Assembly (NCBI GenBank): GCA_947259285.1
Contig: CAMYMR010000028.1
Location: forward strand, 1 to 56,964
Direction of reading: 5' to 3'
Length of the DNA: 56,964 bases
DNA from: an uncultured Woeseiaceae bacterium
GTDB lineage: Bacteria; Pseudomonadota; Gammaproteobacteria; Steroidobacterales; Woeseiaceae
The notes below the pieces were generated by a model. It had not been told where the DNA came from and ran no database searches. It worked only from the letters and a program-made list of their open reading frames with translations. Made by a program: the position numbers and the translations under genes. This document shows positions 30,931-40,556 of this stretch, piece by piece (within the stretch, counting starts at the first letter, position 1; every line of letters starts with the position of its first letter).

Positions 30931-31661
30931 GCAATAACAGAATTGTCTGGCTCAGCCCCAGCGATCCGCACGACGCATTCCCGCCGGTGGACGCCGCGCT
31001 CAGCGAACCGGACGGATTGTTAGCAGCGGGCGGAGACTTGAGCACGGAACGTCTCATATCTGCCTACCGCCTGGGGATATTCCCGTGGTACAGCGAGGGT
31101 CAGCCACTGCTGTGGTGGTCGCCAAACCCACGATGCGTATTCAGGAAAGGTGAGCTTTACCTGTCGCGACGCCAGCAACGTTACGTCAGGCAATCGAGCG
31201 CCGAGGTCCGCTTCAATACAGCCTTCAGCGACGTTATCGCGGCGTGCGCGGCACCCAGAGCAGCGGAACAGGGGACCTGGATAACCAGCGAGATGATCGA
31301 CGCCTACGAGCGAATGCATCGCGAGGGCTGGGCTCATTCGGTCGAAATATGGCAGTCAGAGGAGCTCGTGGGCGGCCTGTACGGGTTGGCTATCGGGCGG
31401 GCTTTCTTCGGCGAATCGATGTTCAGCGCCGAGCCAAATGCGTCGAAATTCGCGCTGCTGGTGCTCTCCCAAATGCTGGATTCGGATGCGCTCGGTATTC
31501 TGGACTGTCAGATGGTCTCCCGACACCTGGTCGACCTGGGCGCAAGCAGCATTCCGCGGGAGGCATTCACGGCCATTCTCGCAAGCCTCTGCGAACCCGC
31601 CAGCCGATTTGAAAACTGGCCGTCTGGCCCAATATTAGTTAAGCATTTGTTGCGGACATGA
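30927..31661 (+). CDS. aat: Leucyl/phenylalanyl-tRNA-protein transferase
   Basis: 244 residues (E. coli Aat 234). It transfers Leu or Phe from tRNA to proteins with N-terminal Lys or Arg, creating N-degrons for ClpS-ClpAP. Signatures are FPPVDAALSEPDGLLAAGGD, YRLGIFPWYSEGQPLLWWSP, RCVF, and GRAFFGESMFS with the ILDCQMVSRHLVDLGA end. The ATG overlaps the preceding stop. The recognition partners clpS and clpA lie 1-3 kb downstream, so the whole leucine/phenylalanine N-degron route is encoded together. No arginyl-transferase (bpt/ate) gene is present between aat and infA, unlike in many relatives. Confidence 0.95.
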   Translation: MSNNRIVWLSPSDPHDAFPPVDAALSEPDGLLAAGGDLSTERLISAYRLGIFPWYSEGQPLLWWSPNPRCVFRKGELYLSRRQQRYVRQSSAEVRFNTAFSDVIAACAAPRAAEQGTWITSEMIDAYERMHREGWAHSVEIWQSEELVGGLYGLAIGRAFFGESMFSAEPNASKFALLVLSQMLDSDALGILDCQMVSRHLVDLGASSIPREAFTAILASLCEPASRFENWPSGPILVKHLLRT

Positions 31662-31737
31662 GCAGTATTGCGTTGCAATAGCAGGCTGCTTTCTGCACAA
31701 TTCGCGAGCCTTTTAGCACTAGAGAGAAGCAACACCC

Positions 31738-31956
31738 TTGGCGAAAGAAGAAGCATTGCAGATGGAAGGCGTCGTAAGTGAGACGCTGCCCAACACGACC
31801 TTCCGGGTAGAACTGGAGAATGGTCATGTAGTGACTGCGCATATTTCAGGAAAGATGCGCAAGAACTACATTCGAATACTCACCGGCGACAAGGTCACGG
31901 TCGAGCTCACCCCGTATGACCTCAGTAAAGGTCGTATCGTCTACCGCGGACGCTAG
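31738..31956 (+). CDS. infA: Translation initiation factor IF-1
   Basis: 72 residues, the standard length, a single OB fold. The core [20 protein letters not shown] and [21 protein letters not shown] are almost identical to the family consensus. IF-1 binds the ribosomal A site during initiation. The start codon is TTG at 31738: the canonical N-terminus [11 protein letters not shown] begins exactly there and no in-frame ATG lies upstream near enough. A purine-rich AGAGAGAAG precedes it. A TTG start on an initiation-factor gene is unusual. The stop is nine bases from the convergent clpA end. Confidence 0.96.
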   Translation: MAKEEALQMEGVVSETLPNTTFRVELENGHVVTAHISGKMRKNYIRILTGDKVTVELTPYDLSKGRIVYRGR

Positions 31957-31965
31957 ACCCCTTTG

Positions 31966-34242
31966 TCACTGACCCTCGGGCAGATGCTCGAGCTCTTTCA
32001 GCAGCGGCTCAGAATTCAACTGCAACTCGCCGTCAGGGCCTACGGTTATCTTCACGTGCCCACCATCTGCGAGGCTGCCAAATAGCAGTTCTTCGGCCAG
32101 GGGCCGCTTGATCTGCTCCTGGATGAGTCGAGCCATCGGTCTGGCCCCCATCTTCGGGTCATAACCGCGCTCGGCTATCCACTCGCGCGCCTCATCGTCC
32201 AGTTCCAGCGTGACGTTGTTGTTACCCAGCTTGGCTTCCAGCTCGACAACAAGCTTGTCAACCACGCGCTTGATGGATTCGAGGTCGAGCGACGCGAACT
32301 GAATGATCGTATCCAGGCGATTGCGGAATTCCGGCGAGAATTGCTTCTTGATAATCGCCATGCCGTCGCTGCTGTGATCCTGCTGGGTAAACCCGATCGA
32401 GGCACGACTCATCTCTTCCGCGCCTGCGTTGGTTGTCATAACGAGTATCACGTTCCGGAAATCGGCTTTGCGGCCGTTATTGTCGGTCAGGGTGCCATGA
32501 TCCATGACCTGCAGCAGCAGGTTGAACACCTCCGGGTGCGCCTTCTCGATTTCATCGAGCAGGACGACGGCGTGCGGGTTCTTGCTCACCGCTTCCGTCA
32601 ACAGGCCACCCTGATCGAAGCCGACGTACCCTGGCGGCGCACCGATCAGGCGCGAGACCGTATGGCGCTCCATATACTCCGACATGTCAAAGCGAATCAG
32701 CTCGACGCCCATCAGCATGGCCAACTGTCGCGTCACCTCGGTCTTGCCAACGCCGGTCGGTCCCGCAAACAGGAATGCCCCAATCGGCTTCTCTTCCTCG
32801 CGCAGGCCGGAGCGTGCCATCTTGATCGCGCCGGCAAGCGCTTCGATCGCGCGATCCTGGCCAAAAATCGTCAGTTTCAGATCGCGCTCGATTGTACGCA
32901 GCGCATCGCGATCCGACGCGGAAACGCTCTTCGCCGGAATGCGCGCCATCTTCGCGACGATGTTCTCGATCATTTCCACGGAAACGGTGTCACCACGTTC
33001 GGCCGCCGGCTGCAGGCGAAGATTTGCACCGGCCTCATCCATTACGTCGATTGCCTTATCGGGGAGATGCCGATCGTTGATGTGCCGCGCCGCGAGCTCC
33101 GCGGCCGACTCCAGCGCGCCGTCCTCATAGCGAATTCCGTGGTGTTCCTCGAAACGAGACTTGAGGCCCTGCAGAATGGCCACCGTCTCCTCGACGCTGG
33201 GCTCGGGCACGTCGATTTTCTGAAAGCGTCGCGCCAGGGCGTGGTCTTTTTCAAAGATGCCGCGGTATTCCGAATAGGTGGTCGATCCGATGCATCGGAT
33301 CTCGCCATTGGCAAGCACCGGCTTGATCAGGTTACTCGCATCCATTACGCCACCCGACGCGGCACCGGCCCCGATGACCGTATGGATCTCGTCGATAAAC
33401 AGAATTGCGCCCGGATCTTCGCTGATCTCGGCTATCACGCCCTTCAGGCGTTTTTCGAAATCACCGCGATACTTGGTCCCCGCGATGAGTGTGCCCATAT
33501 CCAGCGCGTAAATCGTGCTGTCCTGAAGTACGTCCGGAACCCGCTCCTCCGTGATCATCCTGGCCAGCCCTTCGGCCAGCGCGGTCTTGCCAACACCGGC
33601 CTCACCGACGTAGAGCGGATTATTCTTGCGACGCCGACACAGTATCTGCACGGTACGTTCGATCTCGAGCTCGCGACCGATCAGCGGATCAATTTTCCCT
33701 TTGATTGCAAGCTCATTCAGATTGCTCGCATACATCTCCAGAGGCGACTGCTCCGTTTCTGCGTCACTCTCGAGCGGCGTTTCCGAATCCTCGTCATCGC
33801 GGTCACCCGGAACCTGTGGCAAGCCGTGCGCGATAAAATTCACAACGTCGAGTCGAGTAATGTCCTGAAGATTCATGAAATAGACGGCTTGCGACTGCTT
33901 CTCGCTAAATATTGCGACTAACACATTGCTGCCCGTCACTTCTTTCTTACCGCTGGACTGGACATGAAATACGGCACGCTGCAGGACTCGCTGGAATCCC
34001 AGCGTCGGCTGAACATCCGTTTCCGCATCTTCAGGCAACAGCGGCGTCTGCTCATCGACGCACTCGGCGAGTTGGCGCCGAAGCTCGGGAATATTCGCGT
34101 TGCAGGCTTTGAGAATCTCGTGCACTTTGGGTATATCGAGCAGCGCAAGCAGCAAATGCTCGACCGTCATGAACTCATGACGACGATCCCGCGCACGTTG
34201 AAATGCTTCGTTCAAACAGAATTCAAGCTCACTGCTGAGCAT
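31966..34242 (-). CDS. clpA: ATP-dependent Clp protease ATP-binding subunit ClpA
   Basis: 758 residues, as in E. coli ClpA. An N-terminal Clp repeat domain (~1-145) binds ClpS. First AAA module: Walker A GEAGVGKT at 213-220 and ILFIDEIHT. Second module: Walker A GPTGVGKTEV near 495 and VVLLDEIEKAHP. The ClpP-docking loop IGF is visible in RASIGFTQQD. It unfolds substrates for ClpP, including N-degron proteins made by Aat. It lies 20 bases after clpS on one transcript, the conserved clpSA operon. Confidence 0.96.
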   Translation of the reverse strand: MLSSELEFCLNEAFQRARDRRHEFMTVEHLLLALLDIPKVHEILKACNANIPELRRQLAECVDEQTPLLPEDAETDVQPTLGFQRVLQRAVFHVQSSGKKEVTGSNVLVAIFSEKQSQAVYFMNLQDITRLDVVNFIAHGLPQVPGDRDDEDSETPLESDAETEQSPLEMYASNLNELAIKGKIDPLIGRELEIERTVQILCRRRKNNPLYVGEAGVGKTALAEGLARMITEERVPDVLQDSTIYALDMGTLIAGTKYRGDFEKRLKGVIAEISEDPGAILFIDEIHTVIGAGAASGGVMDASNLIKPVLANGEIRCIGSTTYSEYRGIFEKDHALARRFQKIDVPEPSVEETVAILQGLKSRFEEHHGIRYEDGALESAAELAARHINDRHLPDKAIDVMDEAGANLRLQPAAERGDTVSVEMIENIVAKMARIPAKSVSASDRDALRTIERDLKLTIFGQDRAIEALAGAIKMARSGLREEEKPIGAFLFAGPTGVGKTEVTRQLAMLMGVELIRFDMSEYMERHTVSRLIGAPPGYVGFDQGGLLTEAVSKNPHAVVLLDEIEKAHPEVFNLLLQVMDHGTLTDNNGRKADFRNVILVMTTNAGAEEMSRASIGFTQQDHSSDGMAIIKKQFSPEFRNRLDTIIQFASLDLESIKRVVDKLVVELEAKLGNNNVTLELDDEAREWIAERGYDPKMGARPMARLIQEQIKRPLAEELLFGSLADGGHVKITVGPDGELQLNSEPLLKELEHLPEGQ

Positions 34243-34262
34243 AGCGTTGCCTCATAGCCGGT

Positions 34263-34592
34263 TCAGGCCTCTTCCATCGTGCAGAGTAACGGATGTTGAT
34301 GTTGCTTGGCGATACCCATTACCTGCGCGACTTTGGTCTCCGCGATCTCGTAGCTGAATACGCCACATACGCCCTTGCCTTTCGTGTGTACTTCTAGCAT
34401 GACCTGTGTCGCACGGGTACGTTCCATGCCGAATACTGTCTCGAGGATGTCAACGACGAATTCCATCGGCGTGAAATCGTCATTAATCAGCACGACCCGG
34501 TACAATGGCGGACGCTTAAGCTTGGGCCGCTCCTCTTCGACAGCCAGATCATGGCTGCCGTACTGGTCATTGTCGGTCGGTCTTTCGCTCAT
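34263..34592 (-). CDS. clpS: ClpS adaptor
   Basis: 109 residues (E. coli 106). ClpS binds N-terminal Leu, Phe, Tyr or Trp and hands the protein to ClpA. The substrate-binding signature [20 protein letters not shown] is at ~29-48, followed by [20 protein letters not shown]. The N-terminal ~28 residues are the flexible acidic extension needed for delivery. cspD, which precedes clpS in E. coli, is not found upstream. Confidence 0.95.
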   Translation of the reverse strand: MSERPTDNDQYGSHDLAVEEERPKLKRPPLYRVVLINDDFTPMEFVVDILETVFGMERTRATQVMLEVHTKGKGVCGVFSYEIAETKVAQVMGIAKQHQHPLLCTMEEA

Positions 34593-34907
34593 TACGTTAA
34601 ATGCAGGACGGAAAGTTGCTGGATTACCCGACCTGCGGCCGGCGGCCAGAATTTCAATACGCCGGCTGCAGGCGAGTTATTATATAGGCGGCCGTGGTAA
34701 AAGCAGTATCGATCGGCAAAATGGCACAATTTCCTGCCGCATGGCCACCAGAAGCTGGCGCTATCCGTGCATGAAAAAATACAGGTATATCATTGCTAAA
34801 TATAGTATTTTTCGCCCCTAACACCTTGTCGGCGATACGGCTCAACCCGTATCATCGGGCCGCTGCGTTAGTAATAGGTCAAGGTACGGAAATCCGCCGG
34901 GCACGAA
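34593..34907. other. 315-base divergent intergenic region clpS / gspC
   Basis: No coding sequence. It should hold the promoters of clpSA (minus) and gspCDEF (plus). One AT-rich inverted repeat is visible: AAAAATAC (34775-34782) and GTATTTTT (34805-34812), 22 bases apart, a possible operator or hairpin in the gspC leader. The half nearer clpS is GC-rich with no clear signal. Confidence 0.4.
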
Positions 34908-35843
34908 ATGATCTCTAAACCCAACTTGTCCGATCTCTTGAGCTTGGACGGCGATACCGCGTTATCGACGATAAATCGCGTGTTGCCTCCCTGGGCCAGC
35001 CTCGTGCTGGTCGTTGCCATCGCCTGGCAGATCGCGAAAATCATCTGGATGCTGATCCCGGGCCCGGCGGCGGGCGACAGCGTCGAGGCACCCTCAGCTG
35101 CGCTAACGACACAACCGCAAGCCGCCGTCGCCGGCGATATTCAAGCGATTGTTGCTGCGCACATGTTCGGCGTCGCCGATGCGGACGCCGTGGAGGCGGC
35201 CCCGGCGCCTCAGGAAGACGACAATCTCAGCGATACGCGGCTGACCAACCTTTCTTTGAAGGGCACGGTTGCCTCAGAAAAACCCGAGTTTTCCGTCGCG
35301 ATAATTGCGGATGGTAATAACGAGGAAAAGGTCTACGCCATCGATGATGCGATCGGCTCCAGCGCGAAGCTGCACGCCGTTTACGCCGATAGAGTGGTCC
35401 TCAATGAAAACGGCGTACTCACGAACCTCAAACTGCCGCGAGAATTCGCGGAAGTCTCTACCACAGCCGCGCGACGGACGACGAATCGCTTGCGACAAAC
35501 ATCGACGAACACGAGTAGCATTCAGGCCGCTGTCACGCAAAATCTCAGCAAGCTCTCGGATGTCATTCGGCCTACCCCGTACTTTGTTAACGGCCAGCAA
35601 AGTGGCTACCGTGTCTATCCTGGCCGCAACAGACAGCAATTCTCGTCGCTGGGCTTGCGGCCTGGCGACCTGATCAAGGACATCGATGGGCAGTCACTCA
35701 CTGACCCGACCCAGGCGATGCAGATATTTCAATCACTCGGCACTGCAGACCAGGTGACCGTTACTGTAGAACGCAATGGGCAACCCGAAACTATTGTATT
35801 GAAAACCAGTCAACTGGACCTGGGCGGCGAGCAAACTCAATGA
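34908..35843 (+). CDS. gspC: Type II secretion protein GspC
   Basis: 311 residues. A short cytoplasmic N-terminus and one membrane helix (WASLVLVVAIAWQIAKIIWML, about 30-50) precede the periplasmic homology region (~75-170, IVAAHMFGVAD and TRLTNLSLKGTVAS). A C-terminal PDZ domain (~215-300) contains GYRVYPGRNRQQFSSLGLRPGDL and DPTQAMQIFQSL, here quoted in parts. GspC links the inner-membrane platform to the secretin GspD. It overlaps gspD by four bases (ATGA), the usual start of a gsp operon. Confidence 0.92.
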   Translation: MISKPNLSDLLSLDGDTALSTINRVLPPWASLVLVVAIAWQIAKIIWMLIPGPAAGDSVEAPSAALTTQPQAAVAGDIQAIVAAHMFGVADADAVEAAPAPQEDDNLSDTRLTNLSLKGTVASEKPEFSVAIIADGNNEEKVYAIDDAIGSSAKLHAVYADRVVLNENGVLTNLKLPREFAEVSTTAARRTTNRLRQTSTNTSSIQAAVTQNLSKLSDVIRPTPYFVNGQQSGYRVYPGRNRQQFSSLGLRPGDLIKDIDGQSLTDPTQAMQIFQSLGTADQVTVTVERNGQPETIVLKTSQLDLGGEQTQ

Positions 35844-37744
35844 ATCAAGAAACAACAACGTTATTTCGCGGATCTGTGCGCCTGCTGGTTGCCGTCTTCG
35901 CTCTATGCGTCGCATCGGCCGCCTGGGCTCAGCAAGCGGATGTCACGCTGAACTGGAAAGATGCCGACATTCGTAAGGTCGTGGAAGCGGTCAGCGAGGT
36001 AACGGGCAAGAATTTCATCATCGATCCTCGCGTCACCGGCAAAGTTACCCTTTTGTCCGCGACGCCAATGTCGCCCGACGCTTTTTATGAGGCGTTTCTC
36101 TCGATTCTGCAGGTACACGGTTACGTCGCGATCACATCCGGTCCCGATGATCTGGCCACGCAGGTCGTGCAGGTCCGCAATGTCGGTGCGACCCAGCTGG
36201 TGCCCATCCTGCGCCCGCTCATTCCCCAGTATGGCCACATGGTGGCTCATGCGGGATCCAACATGCTGATCATCTCGGATCGCGCCGCTAACGTCGCCCG
36301 CATGGTTGCCATCATCCGGCGCATCGACCAGGCGAGCGACGAGGATATCGAGGTGGTTACTCTGGAGCACGCGTCCGCCTCGGAGATTGTGCGCATCATG
36401 ACCGCCCTGGCGCAGACACCGCGCGCGGACGGCGCTCCCGTCACCACCAGCCTGGTCGCGGACGCACGCACCAACAGCGTGCTCATCGGCGGGGATAAAT
36501 CGGATCGACTGCGCCTCCGTACCTTGATCGCCCATCTTGATACACCGCTCGAAGAAGGCGGCGATACCCAGGTCCGGTATCTTCGGTATGCCGACGCAGA
36601 AGAACTCGCCACCAAGCTTCAACAACACTTTACGGCGCAGACGACTGGCGCGGCGGCGGCAGCCGGCGCTGCTTCACCGCCCGGTTCGGCCGTCAGCATT
36701 TGGGCGGACACCCAGACCAACGCAATCGTCGTTAATGCGCCGCCGAAAATGATGCGTGCGCTGACCCAGATCGTCGACAAACTGGATATCCGGCGCGCCC
36801 AGGTGCTGGTCGAAGCGATCATCGTCGAAGTCATCGCCGACAAAACTGCGGAACTCGGCGTAACCTGGGCACTCCGCGACGAACAGGGCTCCAATACGCC
36901 CATTGCGCTTACCAACTTTCCCGACCTTGGTCCGGGTGTGGTGCAACTGGGCAGTGCGGCCGGCTCGGACGGAGCTATCGATCCATCTGCTCTGATCGGC
37001 GAAGGCATTACCGTTGGCGTCGGCCGTATTAGCGACAGCGGGATCAGTTTTGCCGCGATTCTCAAGGCACTGCAAGGCGACGCGGATACCAACATCATTT
37101 CGACGCCATCGATCGTCACAACCGATAACGAGGAAGCCAGCCTTAATGTCGGTCAGGAAGTTCCGTTTGTAACCGGCTCGTTTACCAATACCGGTAGCAC
37201 CACCGGCAGCGTTAATCCGTTTCAGACAATCAATCGCGAACAGGTTGGCGTGAAGCTGACCATCACGCCGCAAATCAACGAGGGCGACTCGATGTTGCTG
37301 AAGATCTCTCAGGAGATCTCCAACATCGCGCAGTCAGCTGCCGGCGCTGTGGACCTGATCACCAACGAACGCATTATCGAAACGACGGTTATCGTCGATG
37401 ACGGCCAGATTCTCGTATTGGGAGGGCTGCTCGAGGACGTGTTGCGCGAAAGCGACCAGCGCGTCCCTGTACTCGGTAGTATCCCGGGACTTGGCGCTCT
37501 GTTTCGCAGTCGGAAAACGGACAAAGTGAAAACCAACCTGCTTGTTTTCATACGCCCGAAGATTCTGCGCGATTCTGCTTCGATTGCGACCGAAACAAAC
37601 AGGAAATACAACTATATTCGTGACGTTCTGAAGGAACAGGAAGGCTCGGGCATCCAGCTCATGCCGAAGGAAGACCACTTTGCGCTGCCGCCCTTCGAGG
37701 AAGCCAACCGCTCGGCCCCTGAGCCCGAAAAAGAGGACGAGTGA
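35840..37744 (+). CDS. gspD: Type II secretion secretin GspD
   Basis: 634 residues. A cleavable signal (LLVAVFALCVASAAWA) is followed by N0-N3 ring-building domains (~30-340; repeated ARTNSVLIGG and ADTQTNAIVVNAPPKMM motifs). The secretin beta-barrel domain lies at ~345-590: SIVTTDNEEASLNVGQEVPF, VGVKLTITPQIN and the NERIIETTVIVDDGQILVLGG signature. A Ser/Gly/Ala-rich insert sits near 270. The C-terminus is short and acidic; no separate pilotin gene is seen. It forms the outer-membrane exit channel. Confidence 0.94.
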   Translation: MNQETTTLFRGSVRLLVAVFALCVASAAWAQQADVTLNWKDADIRKVVEAVSEVTGKNFIIDPRVTGKVTLLSATPMSPDAFYEAFLSILQVHGYVAITSGPDDLATQVVQVRNVGATQLVPILRPLIPQYGHMVAHAGSNMLIISDRAANVARMVAIIRRIDQASDEDIEVVTLEHASASEIVRIMTALAQTPRADGAPVTTSLVADARTNSVLIGGDKSDRLRLRTLIAHLDTPLEEGGDTQVRYLRYADAEELATKLQQHFTAQTTGAAAAAGAASPPGSAVSIWADTQTNAIVVNAPPKMMRALTQIVDKLDIRRAQVLVEAIIVEVIADKTAELGVTWALRDEQGSNTPIALTNFPDLGPGVVQLGSAAGSDGAIDPSALIGEGITVGVGRISDSGISFAAILKALQGDADTNIISTPSIVTTDNEEASLNVGQEVPFVTGSFTNTGSTTGSVNPFQTINREQVGVKLTITPQINEGDSMLLKISQEISNIAQSAAGAVDLITNERIIETTVIVDDGQILVLGGLLEDVLRESDQRVPVLGSIPGLGALFRSRKTDKVKTNLLVFIRPKILRDSASIATETNRKYNYIRDVLKEQEGSGIQLMPKEDHFALPPFEEANRSAPEPEKEDE

Positions 37745-39279
37745 TCGCGATGGAATCGAATACCGAAGTCGTTCTCGAACTCGAACAAGAGGCAGTAGAA
37801 GAACAAGCGGCCGAATCGCAGAGTCGCAGTCTGCCCTATTCCTTTGCGAAACGGCACGGCGTACTGATTCGTCACATCGATGATGCGAAGGCCGATGTCG
37901 TATACCGCAGCGATGCAACGCCGATCAGCCTCGCAGAGGTGCGCCGTTTCGCCGGCGTGCCATTGAAGCTGTTACGGATAACGCCAGAGGCGTATGACAC
38001 CGTCTTGCAGCAGTTTTATGAGCAAGACCGCACCAAGGCGTCGCAGATGGTCGACGGCCTTGACGAGGAATTTGATCTCACCCAGGTCGCACAGGAATTG
38101 CAGGGCCCTTCTGACCTGTTGGAAAGCGATGACGACGCGCCGATTATCCGCTTCATCAACGCTGTCCTTACCGAGGCGATCAAGGAAAACGCGTCAGACG
38201 TGCATATCGAGCCGTATGAAAACCGGCTTGGCGTGCGTTTTCGCGTCGACGGCGTATTGAAGGAAGTCCTGCAGACTCGACGTGCGCTGGCACCCCTGGT
38301 GGTGTCGCGTATCAAGGTAATGTCCAAGCTCGACATTGCCGAGAAGCGCCTGCCGCAGGACGGACGAATATCGCTGCGCATTGCCGGACGCGCCGTTGAT
38401 GTACGTGTCTCGACGATGCCGTCCGGCCACGGTGAAAGAGTCGTACTGCGACTGCTCGATAAACAGGCAGGTCGGCTGGAGCTGGGCGCACTGGGCATGG
38501 ATGCCAAGACCCAGAAGACGATGGATCAACTCATCCATAAGCCACACGGCATTATCCTCGTAACTGGCCCTACCGGCTCCGGTAAGACAACGACGTTGTA
38601 CGCGGCTCTCGAGCGAATCAACGACGATACTCGCAATATTATGACGGTCGAAGACCCGATTGAGTATTTCATCGATGGCATTGGCCAGTCACAGGTCAAT
38701 ACGAAGGTTCATATGACGTTTGCGCGCGGACTTCGCGCAATTTTGCGGCAGGATCCGGACGTCGTGATGGTCGGCGAAATTCGAGACCTCGAGACGGCCG
38801 AAATCGCCGTGCAGGCCAGCCTGACTGGACATCTCGTTCTATCGACCTTGCATACCAACACGGCAGCCGGCGCGGTCACCCGACTGCGTGATATGGGTGT
38901 CGAGCCGTTCTTGCTGTCATCGAGCCTGCTTGGCGTCTTGGCTCAGCGCCTGGTACGTGTTCTGGACGACACCACAAAGATCCCCTACAAGGCGCGCGAG
39001 TACGAGTGCGACATCCTGGGCGTCGGCGCGACAAACCCACCGACTCTGTATCATCCCGGCGAAGGCGCCAATGGCGGTTTTTCGGGCCGCACCGGCATTT
39101 ACGAGCTCATTACGATCGACGACGAGATGCGCGAAATGATTCATGGCGGTGTTAGCGAGCAGGAGCTCGATCGCCACGCGCGAAAAACCAGCCCGAGCAT
39201 TCGAGCAGATGGCCGGCGCCAGGTGCTCAACGGCAAGACGACGCTGGAGGAAGTTTTGCGCGTCACGCGCGAAGACTGA
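37741..39279 (+). CDS. gspE: Type II secretion ATPase GspE
   Basis: 512 residues. GTG 37741 overlaps the gspD stop (GTGA); ATG 37750 is an alternative. The N-terminal domain (~25-130) binds GspL. The motor domain has Walker A TGPTGSGKTTTL near 275-286, the Asp box and Walker B (LRQDPDVVMVGEIRD), and the His box HLVLSTLHTN. It powers pseudopilus assembly. The zinc-binding CXXC pair normally found near residues 400-440 is absent: the segment reads LDDTTKIPYKAREYECDILG and HPGEGANGGFSGRTG, with only one cysteine. Confidence 0.94.
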   Translation: MIAMESNTEVVLELEQEAVEEQAAESQSRSLPYSFAKRHGVLIRHIDDAKADVVYRSDATPISLAEVRRFAGVPLKLLRITPEAYDTVLQQFYEQDRTKASQMVDGLDEEFDLTQVAQELQGPSDLLESDDDAPIIRFINAVLTEAIKENASDVHIEPYENRLGVRFRVDGVLKEVLQTRRALAPLVVSRIKVMSKLDIAEKRLPQDGRISLRIAGRAVDVRVSTMPSGHGERVVLRLLDKQAGRLELGALGMDAKTQKTMDQLIHKPHGIILVTGPTGSGKTTTLYAALERINDDTRNIMTVEDPIEYFIDGIGQSQVNTKVHMTFARGLRAILRQDPDVVMVGEIRDLETAEIAVQASLTGHLVLSTLHTNTAAGAVTRLRDMGVEPFLLSSSLLGVLAQRLVRVLDDTTKIPYKAREYECDILGVGATNPPTLYHPGEGANGGFSGRTGIYELITIDDEMREMIHGGVSEQELDRHARKTSPSIRADGRRQVLNGKTTLEEVLRVTRED

Positions 39280-39302
39280 TTCGGCACTGGACGGGGCACT
39301 GG

Positions 39303-40517
39303 ATGGGCGCGTTTGAATACGTAGCAATGGACCAGTCGGGCAAGCAAACCAAAGGCTTGCTCGAGGGTGATACGCCAAGGCACGTCCGGCAGCTGTTGCG
39401 CGATCGGAACCTGCTTCCCGTCAGCGTTACCGAAGTGGCGCAACGAGAGGCCCGCAGGCAACGTAGTTTCTCGTTTCGACGCGGCATGTCCTCGGGCGAA
39501 CTGGCGTTGATAACGCGCCAACTCGCGTCGTTGTCACAGTCGGGTCTGCCGCTCGAAGAAGCGTTGCTCGCCGTTTCACAGCAGAACGATCAGCCGCGCA
39601 CCAAGAGCATCCTGCTCGGTGTTCGGTCCAAGGTGATGGAAGGACATACGTTAGCGGACGGCTTCAGCGAATATCCGCAGGCGTTTCCAGAGCTGTACCG
39701 CGCAACGGTAGCGGCGGGTGAGCAGTCAGGCCATCTCGATGTAGTACTCGAACGTCTGGCGGACTACACAGAAGCTCGCCAGGAACTGAGGCAGCGTGTA
39801 ACCAACGCGATGGTATACCCCATCGCTCTCGTGGTGATGGCCGTCGCCATTATCAGCTTTATGCTGGCAACCGTTGTGCCGAAGATCGTCGGCGTATTTG
39901 AAAATACGGCAGCGGAACTACCAGCGCTGACCAGCGGCCTGATCGCGACCAGTGATTTTCTACGAGCCTACTGGCTAATCGTCATCATCGGGCTCGCCGC
40001 TCTTGGCTACGCGACATGGTTTGTGCTGCAAAAGGACGGGCCCAGGCGGCGCTACCACGCGGCGCTGTTACGTATGCCGATCGTCGGCCGCTTGACACGC
40101 GGCGTCAATACGGCCCGTTTTACCCGCACGCTCAGTATCCTGGCCGGGAGCGGCGTTCCGATCCTGGAATCCTTGAAGATTTCTGCGGAAGTCATCGAGA
40201 ATCTGCCCATGCAGGATGCCGTCATGGAGGCAACGCTGAGAGTCAGGGAAGGCGGCTCTATCAGCCGGTCCCTGGCTACGAGCAAGCTCTTTCCGCCGAT
40301 GATGATCCACCTGATTTCAAGCGGTGAAGCCGGCGGACGCCTGGAGGAAATGCTGTCGCGGGCGGCTGCCGGGCAGGAACGAGAAGTCGACGGCCTGATC
40401 GCAGCCTTACTGGGTATCCTGCAGCCGCTGCTGATCATTATTATGGGTGCCATTGTTTTGACAATAGTCCTTGCAATTTTGCTTCCAATCTTCGAAATTA
40501 ATAACCTGATTCGCTAA
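39303..40517 (+). CDS. gspF: Type II secretion platform protein GspF
   Basis: 404 residues, the family norm. Two repeated T2SSF domains (~70-190 and ~270-395), each ending in a membrane segment, and a further helix near 225, form the inner-membrane platform. Signatures are LALITRQLASLSQSGLPLEEAL, ELYRATVAAGEQSGHLD and the second copy MMIHLISSGEAGGRLEEML (in parts). It begins 23 bases after gspE. The operon then stops: no gspG pseudopilin follows. Confidence 0.94.
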   Translation: MGAFEYVAMDQSGKQTKGLLEGDTPRHVRQLLRDRNLLPVSVTEVAQREARRQRSFSFRRGMSSGELALITRQLASLSQSGLPLEEALLAVSQQNDQPRTKSILLGVRSKVMEGHTLADGFSEYPQAFPELYRATVAAGEQSGHLDVVLERLADYTEARQELRQRVTNAMVYPIALVVMAVAIISFMLATVVPKIVGVFENTAAELPALTSGLIATSDFLRAYWLIVIIGLAALGYATWFVLQKDGPRRRYHAALLRMPIVGRLTRGVNTARFTRTLSILAGSGVPILESLKISAEVIENLPMQDAVMEATLRVREGGSISRSLATSKLFPPMMIHLISSGEAGGRLEEMLSRAAAGQEREVDGLIAALLGILQPLLIIIMGAIVLTIVLAILLPIFEINNLIR

Positions 40518-40556
40518 TTCTATTGATTGAACTGCTTGTTGCAGGAGACCGACGCG

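Noticed and set aside
32341-33921. Long plus-strand reading frame (526 codons) antisense to clpA
   Set aside because: clpA is unmistakable on the other strand. The antisense frame is open because of codon bias at high GC and resembles no family.
34775-34812. Intrinsic terminator in the clpS/gspC spacer
   Set aside because: The arms are AT-only and 22 bases apart; no GC-rich stem. Kept only as a possible operator note.
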